Part shown: positions 55,062 to 64,000 of the stretch, piece after piece
How the letters are laid out: each line of letters starts with the position of its first letter
How positions within the stretch are numbered: the stretch's first letter is position 1
Source: CBDATY01 sp965200445
GTDB taxonomy: Bacteria > Bacillota_I > Bacilli_A > Mycoplasmatales > Mycoplasmataceae
Length of the DNA stretch: 64,000 nucleotides
Direction: 5' to 3'
Assembly (NCBI GenBank): GCA_965200445.1
Contig: OZ241341.1
Location: 558,001 to 622,000, forward strand
Position numbers and translations under genes: made by a program
Notes under the pieces: generated by a model
What the model was told of the DNA's origin: nothing
The model's database searches: none
The model's input: only the letters and a program-made list of their open reading frames with translations

Positions 55062-55568
55062 CTACTTATTATATTGGGTTATAAAATTAGTAATTGCTTT
55101 GATATCAAGTGATGATGTTGCCGGATTAGCAATTTGACTATAAACAACAATATTTTGTTTATCCAGAACCAAAGCAGCGCGACACAAAAAAGTAAAATCT
55201 TTCATCATGAGACCAGTTTTGGAGCCAAAGTCATGATAGCGGTAATCGGATACAACATACCGTTTAGGATGCTTAGGGCCTTTGCTTAACCGATTGCATT
55301 CTAAGGGTAAATCATAAGAGATTGTAATTAGTTGTACATCATCAAACGATTCCACCAAATCCGATAAAATTTGGGTTTGTTCTTTGCAAACTTCTGTAGC
55401 TAAACTAGGCACTACCGAAACGATTCTTAGCGGCGCTTTTAAACTACTGCTGTCAAAATTTTCTAGGTTATGCTGAATCGCTCGAAAAACTAATTTATCA
55501 CCTACTTTAATATGATTTTTGCTAATTTGATCAAAAACATTAGTTGTTTCAATATTAACACGAGCCAT
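55062..55568 (-). CDS. tpx: Thiol peroxidase (Tpx-type peroxiredoxin)
   Basis: 168 residues, normal Tpx length. RIVSVVPSLATEVCKEQTQI corresponds to the peroxidatic-Cys region (TP..VC..Q), and ITISYDLPLECNRLSKGPKH matches the Tpx stretch SxDLPFAxxRxC, where the resolving Cys appears shifted three positions toward the N-terminus (LECNRLS). It reduces peroxides with a thioredoxin-like donor. It lies next to the aldo/keto reductase, suggesting a small detoxification unit. Confidence 0.87.
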   Translation of the reverse strand: MARVNIETTNVFDQISKNHIKVGDKLVFRAIQHNLENFDSSSLKAPLRIVSVVPSLATEVCKEQTQILSDLVESFDDVQLITISYDLPLECNRLSKGPKHPKRYVVSDYRYHDFGSKTGLMMKDFTFLCRAALVLDKQNIVVYSQIANPATSSLDIKAITNFITQYNK

Positions 55569-55615
55569 CTTAGTCTTCCTGTTGCTTTATATATTGCACT
55601 AATAATATTTTATAA

Positions 55616-58237
55616 TTAATTGTTGAAATTATGCATAACTTTTTGCAAATCTTTTAATTGTTTTTGGTACTTAGCAAATTTCTTTTGTTCCAGAGCAATT
55701 TTTTGAGGACTTGCTTTGGCCATAAAATTACTGTTTGCTAAAGTTGCTTGTGATCTAGCTACTTCTTTTTGGAGGTTTTTTAATTGTTTATAAAGCGCTA
55801 CAGATTCATTTATTAAAGCTTTGCGAGCTACAGCAACATTCATCGTGGCCAAGGAACTAGAGAAAATAATGTTCTTATAATCTGATAAATGTTCATGATT
55901 ATCTACAACAATGGTGTTAGTCATTAATTTTAATGCTGGCGCAGCATTAGTTAAAAATAAGGACAGTGCATGTTCTTGATCATTTAATTCTGCTCTGTTA
56001 TGAAAATTCAAATAAAGCGGTTCGCGCTTTGCGATCATTTTTGTTTTACGAATTTTACGAATTTGGGTAATAACTTCTATTAACCACGGCACATAATTAT
56101 GGGCAGGTTGTTTTCAGGAGCATTTTTGATAATTATCCTGATAGATTGATTCCGCATTAAATAAACTTTGGTAAATTTCTTCTGTTATAAACGGTGCATA
56201 AGGATTTAGTAACATGAGAATAGTTTGTAAGCAAAAAGCTAAAGTATATTGCACGCTGGTTTGATTTAAAAAACTTTTAGATAATTCAATGTATCAATCA
56301 CAAAATACATTGAGAATGAAATCTTTGAGAATTTTAAACCCTAGCACATAGTTGTATTTATTATTAACAAAATCAAAATACTGCTCACTCGTTTCGGCAA
56401 GCTTTGATAAAACTCACTCGTTAATATCAAGCGATGGTTCTTGTTCTAAAATTTGTTGTAACTGCTGAAGATTAATCTCCTGATTGGGCATAGCAGCACT
56501 AACGTATCGGGCAGCATTTCATACTTTATTCAAAAATACTGCGCCCTCCCTAACTTTTAGGGCAGACCAATTCAAATCTAATCCTGGCTTGCTATTGGTT
56601 AATAATCATAAGCGTAAGGCATCATTACCATACTCATCAATAACATCCTGAGGGTCTATCCCGTTATCTAATGATTTAGACATTTTTTTGCCGTGTTCAT
56701 CACGAATTAACCCATGTAAAAGAACTTTTTTAAAGGGAATAGCATTTTTGAGCACAATTGCTTGTTGCATCATTCGGGTGATTCAAAAGAATAAAATATC
56801 ATATCCTGATACCAAAAGACTACTAGTAATACTGTTGTCTGCTTTTTGATAATAATGCGTAGCAGCTACTAAAGGTCAAAGTGAAGATGAAAACCATGTG
56901 TCTAAAACACTGCTATCTTGGGTGTAGTTCGCTAGATCACTTGGTTCTGTACCAACATGAATGGCATGGGTTTTTTTATGATATCAGACTGGTATGCGAT
57001 GACCCCACCAAATTTGGCGCGAAATACACCAGTCTTCTAAATTATCTAATCAAGTATTTAATGTACTATGAAAGCGCCTAGGATAAAATTGCACTGCCTT
57101 GTCACTATTTTGTCATTTTTTAATAATGGGCGCTAATGCTGAAGATTTAATAAATCATTGCTTTGATAACATCGGTTCAATGACTGCACCGCTCCGAATG
57201 GAATAAGCGACATTCATCGCATGGTGAACTTGTTTGATAAGGATGTTTTGCTTTTGAAAATCAGCAATAAGATTTTTGCGACAAGTAAAACGGTCCTGGT
57301 TAGCATATGGACCGGCCACATCATTCATGTGCCCTTTTTTATCAATGCATAAAGTAAACTTGAGATTATGACGCTTACCGATAATAAAGTCATTAAAATC
57401 ATGAGCTGGTGTGCATTTCATGACTCCAGTCCCAAACATGGGGTCAACATAATCATCGGTAATAACCGGAATGACTTGATTATTAGCGGGGTTAATCACT
57501 TTTTGGTTGTGATATTCTTTGTAGCGAGCATCATTCGTGTTGACTACTAAACATTGATCAGCAAACATTGTTTCTGGTCGAGTGGTCGCGACTGGTAAAT
57601 AACCATCAGCATTTAATAAGCGATACTTAATATAGTAAAGCTCCCCTTGGACAGGGCGGTGTTCAATTTGAATATCACTTAAAGCTGTTTCCAAATGGGG
57701 GTCTCAAGATATTATTCTTTCCCCTTGGTAAATGAGCCCCTTTTTATACAGTGATTGGAAAGCGGTTTGTACAGTTCCAGCGAATTCTTGATCCAAAGTA
57801 AACCCAATTTTATTGTAATTAATGGCCAACCCTAGCTGGTTTCATTGCTTTAAGATAGCTAATTTGTAATTCGCCACGTGCTCTCAAATAACTTTTAAAA
57901 AGGCAGTGCGCCCAATATCCCATTTTGTTTGCTGCTTTTGTTGCCATAAAGCGTGCTCAACTTTAATTTGGGTGGCAATACCCGCATGATCAATGGCCGG
58001 GATCCAATTAACGTTATAGCCTTGTAGTTTAGCAGAGCGAATACTAAAATCTTGCAAAACTAAGTCTCAGGCATGTCCAAGGTGCAGGCGGCCAGTGATA
58101 TTGGGGGGAGGCATTAAAATAGAAAATACTGGTTGGGTAGAGTTTTTGTCATAGGTAAAAAACCCTGCTTTTTTTCACAAGGTGTTTTTGTTGTTTTCAA
58201 CATTGTTAAAAATGTAACTTTGATTAATCTTTTTCAC
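55616..58237 (-). CDS. valS: Valine-tRNA ligase
   Basis: 873 residues. [17 protein letters not shown] holds the HIGH motif and [15 protein letters not shown] the KMSKS motif. [20 protein letters not shown] and the editing-domain stretch [20 protein letters not shown] followed by [15 protein letters not shown] are ValRS hallmarks, and a C-terminal coiled coil ([20 protein letters not shown]) ends the protein. The start is GTG at 58235-58237 with no strong ribosome-binding site. Numerous TGAs are Trp. It lies 3 bases after the permease stop. Confidence 0.97.
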
Positions 58238-58240
58238 AAG

Positions 58241-61200
58241 CTAAGAGTCGGCTGTTATAACATTTAATGGTTTACGCTTCACAAAGGCTAAAGCAATTAC
58301 TCAAGAAATAAGCAGTACTAACATAATAATACCAAAGCAGATTAAAGGATTAGTATAACCAAGCGGAATAGGGAGTAAAATGCCAGCTAGGTTAAAAATT
58401 AAATTAGATAGGAATACCCATAGACCAATGTTGACAAACACTGCTAAGACAAACATCACTATTACCCCAATTAAGTAGTTGCCAATGACAATGTAGTTAA
58501 CCTGAGCGTTACGATACCCTAAGGCTTTCATGGTTAATATAATACCAGTGGATTCATCAATAATGGCTACAACCACTACTAGTAGTAATACTGCAATTAA
58601 AGCTGCATTGAGAGTTTGTAATAAAGCTAATTGTTCATTAACTTTACCCAAAGATTCTTTGACTACATTACGCAGTAATGAAATAGGCAAAATGTTAGGT
58701 GGGTCCACCAGTAATGCTTGAAGGTTTTTAGCATCGTATTCTCCTAAATTCAGTTGATTAAAGTGCCGCTGAGAAGGAGGCCCGTTATCAGTAAGAGAAT
58801 TTTTACTAATATTAAGTACTTGGTCTCAGTTCATATCACCGGTATTTAATAATGATAAACCAATGTTTTGCAAATTATAAGTTATTCTTACTTTGCCGGC
58901 GAGAAAATCTTTAATAGGAATATTAGTATTAATTAATTTTTTCTTGGATACTAAATTATTATAAAAATTATGAGCTAAAGGAACAGCAGGATCAGTTGGC
59001 ATTTTTCTTTTTTGGATATATAACTTCCTTAAGTTAGCAGCTGACATGTAAATATTATTCGATAAAACATCGCTTTTCAAAACCCCAACAACTTTCATCG
59101 GCAATGTTGGATTTGGATTATTATATTGCGTTATGGGCATATCGTAAACTGAATTTACTTGTAAATTCAAAACTTTAGCCATTCTTTGGGAAACTATAAC
59201 CGGAACAGGGCCTGTGGGGTTATCTTGATTTCATTTTCATTGATCATCAAAAATTTGCGCAACATCAATGTTAGGAAAATTAAAAAATTCATTTCAATTA
59301 GTTTGCGGAATACCCTGGACATCAGCTTCTTTGGTTATGTTACTTTGCGGATACATAGTTGTATCAAAAGTCGGTAATTCACTCGCTGGATCGTAATATA
59401 AACTATTAAATGTGAAATAGCTAGAACTAGGATTATTAATGGATAGTATGTTAGGAAGAAATTGACTTAAAAATTGCACTGGCTGCCCTTTCAGATCATA
59501 GTTATCATTAGAGGGAGTTCCAGTATTGCTATACGAATAAATCTTCGGTAAATTATTGATATTAGATAAAAAAGGTAAGTTATCGCGAGAAAGACTAACA
59601 GGAACCGGTAAATTCGTGGCAGTAATAGGACCTTTAGGATAAATAATATAGAGTAACCCAAACATATTAAGTCCATCTAAAGTATTAACAAAATCCGTTA
59701 CTGAACCTGAGAATTTAGAATTTTTTGGACTTTCTTTGATTGGCTTAGTAGGAGAATCATTTGCAAGAAAAGAATACAACTGGGTTGCTATGTTACGAGC
59801 TTCTTTTAATTGTGGATTAGGTGTTGGTTTAATGTTGTCAAAGGGATTTTCTTGTAATTGAGTTGGTGTATAGCCAGTCATCAACAGAAATGACAACATA
59901 GATCATTGAGGGCCACTTAAATTTACATCTTTAAGAAAATCAGGTTTTGTTGGGCTTTTACTTTGAGCGATGCTAGAAAGGGTTTTTGCTTGTGTTTCCC
60001 CTGTATAAGTAAATGTTTCTTGATTTCACGCTAGATTTGATGGAGCATCAGGTTGCATTCCTGCTTGCAATAACCCGAGTGGTGTTCCTAGCACTCGATG
60101 ATAGGCAGCATCTTCAGGGGGGACACCCTTTGGGGTTGGCAAATAAACAGTATTGCCATTTGTAAAATTTAATTGTAATTCTTTGGCTTGTGTGTCTCAA
60201 GTGCTGGCTGTTAATCGCGGAGCAGCAGCAGCGGTGTGGTCCACCGCTTTGTTATATTGTATAAACAGATTTTTAGTTAAGGATTTAATCTCACTCACTG
60301 CTGAAAAGGTGAATAAAAATAATGTAGACGAGATAAAAAAGACCAGCATCACTGCTAAATATTTACCAAACGCTTTAAAGGTAAATGACCCTTGTACCCG
60401 AAAAGTAAAACTTGATCAACTAAATAATACTCTAAAAGCTCTTGCCAACAGAGGTATCCTAGCCTTTTGGTTACCACGAATTAAATTCATAATCGGTTGT
60501 TTAATGTAGTAATAATTTAAAAGGTAAGAAATTAATGTAAACGTAAGTGGTACAACAATAAAGAAGAAGCTTAGAAAAATTGGTGATAAATAAATACTGT
60601 TAAACGGGAATAAAACATTATTCACAAACTGCTCAGCACTTAGTTGCTGCAAGGGGATTCCGCATGCAAAACCAATGCCGGCACCTATAAATGTAGTAAT
60701 TAAAAATTTAAGCGCAAAAATTCAGGATAGTTCCCGGTTTTGATAACCAAAGGCTTTAAAAATACCTAGTTGAATACGGGTTTTATTCATTTCTTTTTTC
60801 ATAGTGAAATTAATAAAAATAAACCCTAAAACTATCAAAACAGCACTAACCGATAAATTAACTACCAAAGTTACAAAAATATTTTGTAAATTAGTCGATA
60901 CAGGAGATTGTTTATAAGTTAAAAAACCACTATTAGCAGCAAATGCTGGGCTAAAAATTTGGTTTAAGTCATTTTGTGAAGCTCCATTAGAAGCTTTATA
61001 ATAGAACTCACTAGCATCACTAATACTATATTGGGATTGAGGTTTTTCACTATTGACTCAATAATCTGCACTAATTGTGTTAACTAAGTTACTGTTGGTA
61101 TATAAAACTGTGTAATTAGCAACAGGGGTAGGCCGCAAAGAGGCATTAGCACCAAAAGTGGTTGAAGTAGTTTTACGCACAACTGTATCGAGGGTAATAC

Positions 61201-62188
61201 CATTACCAGTAATTTTAATCTGGTAATTACCACCTGCTGGTAAAATAGGAATATTAACAGTGCTATTGGGGGAGTTCTTAAAATTAACCGATAGTTTGTC
61301 ATTAATAGCGGCTTCATTGTTAGGACTACCTGCTGAAGCAGCAGTCGGAGAACGTCCAGAATATATTTTTAAATCATTAATTTTGCTGGTGCGATTAATG
61401 CTTTCAATTAAAAAGGAGCGGTTCTTACTCGGGGTAGAAAGGTTTTTCCCACTTAGATAAATATTATTAAAAAAATGACTAGATCAATTTTTTGCTCTTT
61501 GCGCTTGTTGAGGATTATTAAATAAATCATGATTTAGCAAAACACGCATATCTAATCCTTGTGATTCCTCAATGACTGGTTTTCAAAAATTAAATCCTTC
61601 TGGAGATATAAAATTGCCTACAAATAAACTATCTTCTTGTAATTTTGAAGATAATCCGTCTGTAGCATAGAAGTTTGTTCGCGAAGGGTTCTTCAAAAAA
61701 CTATTAATCAGCGTAAGATTTTTATGTTGAAAATCAGCAACTGCCGTTAAAATCTTGTTAGTAACAAAGTTTGCTTCTTGTCTTGGTGTCTTTTTATCAA
61801 CAGATTTTAATCAATTTTGGTAAGTTTCAGATGAAGTATTAATGATCCGATGTCGCGTGAAATTAAGATCCTTGGTATACAAACCACCAAAAGCAATTTT
61901 TGGATCTTCATTAGTCAAATAAAAAGGCACGAACCCCGCTAAAAAATTATTACTATCGTTATTAATCAGATCATTATTATTACTTTTATTGTTATATTTA
62001 AATTCCAACGAATAATTTCAGGGTTCAGAAACCTTTTCAATCGCTGAAAACCTACTGTAATATTGGACAACGCCAGCCAAAATACCATTAATCACCGCCA
62101 TAATAATGATCATAAAAATGATCAGCCCAAAAGCTTCAATAACATTTTTAAAATATGATTTGATATAGCTTTTAATGATTAAACGCAT
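58241..62188 (-). CDS. Very large FtsX-type permease
   Basis: 1315 residues when TGAs are Trp. A first span at residues 18-40 (AFGLIIFMIIIMAVINGILA) is followed by an outside domain of about 390 residues. There are spans near 430-660 with the FtsX-like KTRIQLGIFKAFGYQNREL, a second outside domain, and a final FtsX core with LLVVVVAIIDESTGIILTMK and ALGYRNAQVNYIVIGNYLIG. Two PF02687-type cores separated by large extracellular parts fit the MacB/LolE class. No ATPase gene lies beside it, so its partner must be elsewhere. Confidence 0.82.
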
Positions 62189-62192
62189 AAAT

Positions 62193-62210
62193 TTAATCTA
62201 AATACACAGA
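62193..62210. promoter_or_regulatory. Direct repeat 1 in the permease/marR divergent region
   Basis: TTAATCTAAATACACAGA, matching 16 of 18 bases of a second copy at 62255-62272 (62 bases apart). Placed right before the permease start, it is a candidate binding site for the divergent MarR regulator. Confidence 0.4.
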
Positions 62211-62254
62211 ACAAAATTATTAATATAAATATAAATGACAAAAAATGGGTATGA

Positions 62255-62272
62255 TTAATCTAAATATACTGA
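62255..62272. promoter_or_regulatory. Direct repeat 2 in the permease/marR divergent region
   Basis: TTAATCTAAATATACTGA, second copy of the 18-base repeat, 46 bases before the marR ATG. Confidence 0.4.
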
Positions 62273-62317
62273 TTGATTATACCTAATATTTACAGAAATA
62301 TAGTTGGGCGGACCACG

Positions 62318-62737
62318 ATGACAGATTTAATTTTTACCACTGCTTACTTATGAGACAAATTAAAAATAATGATGAATGAAAATTTAGAAAATAAACATTT
62401 TCAGTTTATTAAACCCCATCATATGCGCATGTTAAAAATTATCTATGATCATAAGGAGCCACTAACTTCTATTGAATTAGCCAGAATTATGGGCCGCCAC
62501 CGCAGTGATATCACTTTATGAAGTCAAATTTTACTAAGTAAAGATTTTTTAAGCAAAAAAGTTTCTACCAAGGACAAGCGCAAGCAATATTTGTATTTAA
62601 CAACAAAGGGGATAGACCTGGTAGTGATTTACAATAACTATGTTACCAACCTAAATAATCGAATCAGCACTGTGCTCAGCGATGAAGAAGTAACTATATT
62701 CAACAATGTGCTCGATAAAATTACCCATTTATTGTAG
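62318..62737 (+). CDS. MarR-family transcriptional regulator
   Basis: 139 residues, with two TGA (Trp) codons, so it is invisible under the standard code. The layout is that of MarR: an N-terminal helix (DKLKIMMNENLENKHF), HHMRMLKIIYDHKEPLTSIE, LARIMGRHRSDITLWSQILL as recognition helix, the wing SKKVSTKDKRKQYLYLTTKG (typical DxRxxxxxLTxxG), and a C-terminal dimerisation helix. It is divergent from the large permease and likely controls it. Its end overlaps the last gene by 9 bases, convergently. Confidence 0.88.
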
Positions 62738-64000
62738 AACTGTTTGGAATGGTTTGTTAACATAGAATCAAGCGTTATCTGCAGTTAATTCTGGGTTAAT
62801 TACTATTTTTTTAGGTCTTTGCACCCATGCGAGTGCTTGGTAATTACACTGTTGATTATTAATTAGATTTTTGATCAGCATCGCTTCATGTTGAACATGA
62901 TCAAACTTTTGACGTAGCAGATCCCAGTAGTATTGTTGCACAGCATTAGAACGTAAATAGTTATTAAAAAATTTCTGCAGTTTAATTTCATCAGAAAAGC
63001 TATGAGCTTTGATGTATTTATGACGCAAAGAATATTTAAATAGCCTCTTAAGGTTCATTGTGAAATCTAACACTACCAGGTATGGCTCATTGATAATGCC
63101 AAATTTAGTGGTTGCTAAAGCAGTGGGTGTGATTTTATAACGAATTAATAATGAACCGTGTTCGTTAGCGTGATGATTTAAGTTTAATTGTGTAATTATG
63201 AAAAATTTATTGAGGTTGTCCTGAGTGAAATCAACTCCGATAGTGCTGGTGATGTGGCGTGTTAAATACTCTTGGATGTTTTGTTGGGTATTATCATGGC
63301 CTATCAGCATGTGGCGGTATGCATAATTTTTGTACTGCCATTGATTCAAATAACTAAAATCATAGTAGTCTTTTTCATACTTTCACCCTGGTTGACGCAG
63401 GAACAGAGGAATGACATACTGGGTTAGCAAAACTATTATCAAACCAATCGCCGCAAAACTGCCAATTAAAGCATAATCTAAAGTGCGGTGATACGGTAAA
63501 AACAACTCTGCTGGATCTTGACGGTGTGTCTCCAAAATTAGGCGAATACCATTTCACAGAAAAAAATACATACCCCCTTCTACTCCAGCCTTAGTAATGA
63601 AATAGCGGCGCGGATTGTGTGCCCGAACGAGCGCACCACCACGCAAATGGCGACTGGCCGTTAGAGTTGGTTGAAAATCATTAAAACTGCGTTTTCATAC
63701 TTCATGATAGGATAAATAATCAGGGTCTGGTTTGATGCGGCCTCAGTATTTGAGGTTATACCAAAAAGAGTATTTTCAAACAGTTCGGTTTTTTTTGTAA
63801 GGTTTCGGACCAAACCATTTACCGATATGAGGGACAGCAAACGTAATGAGCATTCAAGCCATAAAATTACCAAATGATTCATACAGAAAAATTGGTTCGC
63901 GGTAAACTATCAAACCATTATGCATTTCTGGTAGGCCATTCACTAATTTAAAACAATTATCTTGAATAAAATTAGGAAGTCAGTTTAAAGAAGAATAAGA
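62729..64000 (-). CDS. Membrane protein, 5' end outside the window
   Basis: The frame is open from the window edge to TAA at 62729-62731, about 423 residues, with many TGAs as Trp. It has hydrophobic segments (SFGNFMAWMLITFAV and LIGSFAAIGLIIVLLTQYVI) separated by basic loops (RHLRGGALVRAHNPRRYFIT) and a soluble C-terminal part of about 190 residues ending in DNAWFYVNKPFQTVLQ. I do not recognise the family. The overlap with marR on the other strand is small and convergent. Confidence 0.65.

Noticed and set aside
61084..61317. Minus-strand frame inside the large permease in another phase
   Set aside because: It lies wholly inside the permease reading frame, has no start signal, and resembles a frame-shifted copy of the coding sequence.

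Overview
The window reads as a Mollicute chromosome segment from the Mycoplasma/Spiroplasma side of the class. The DNA is AT-rich. UGA is a tryptophan codon: nearly every long gene (dnaK, clpB, topA, lepA, valS, fmt, trmD) is one intact reading frame only when TGA is read as Trp, and the expected LacB C-terminal tail appears only after a TGA. There are no peptidoglycan genes, and several lipoproteins share one stereotyped leader (MKKLLSLIGAIS...CG). I cannot name the species. All coordinates here use the UGA=Trp code.

Layout. 1-5.7 kb: end of a membrane protein, coaE, a tRNA-Ser with an AGA anticodon, two small membrane proteins, mtnN, a nadD-yqeK fusion and nfo. 5.9-13.6 kb: three tandem paralogous lipoproteins built from 9, 7 and 9 copies of a module of about 92 residues, each gene with its own hairpin terminator. 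14-23.3 kb: a DUF3137-like membrane protein, a YitT-type protein, a LacX/aldose-1-epimerase-like protein, a fourth lipoprotein, the operon lacA-lacB-ROK kinase-MFS transporter, and a lipoprotein with seven propeller-like repeats. 23.8-30.9 kb: the heat-shock block hrcA-grpE-dnaK-dnaJ plus clpB, with one CIRCE-type inverted repeat before hrcA and two before clpB.

30.9-44.3 kb: a small membrane protein, an RmuC-like protein, rplJ-rplL behind an L10-leader-like attenuator, a membrane-protein cluster ending in an ABC exporter, topA, and the translation cluster rpsP-(small ORF)-rimM-trmD-rplS-(degenerate RbgA paralogue)-rbgA-rnhB. 44.3-64 kb: an MFS-like membrane protein, lepA, fmt, a DUF2779-type nuclease-like protein, rpsT on the plus strand with a long basic tail, a membrane protein overlapping holA, an aldo/keto reductase, tpx, valS, a 1315-residue FtsX-type permease divergent from a MarR regulator, and a membrane protein running off the window.

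Most genes lie on the minus strand in tightly packed, often overlapping operons. The accessory interest is in the modular lipoprotein array, the sugar operon with its palindromes, the propeller lipoprotein, and the duplicated, degenerate RbgA. I found no insertion sequences, prophage, CRISPR array or rRNA genes.
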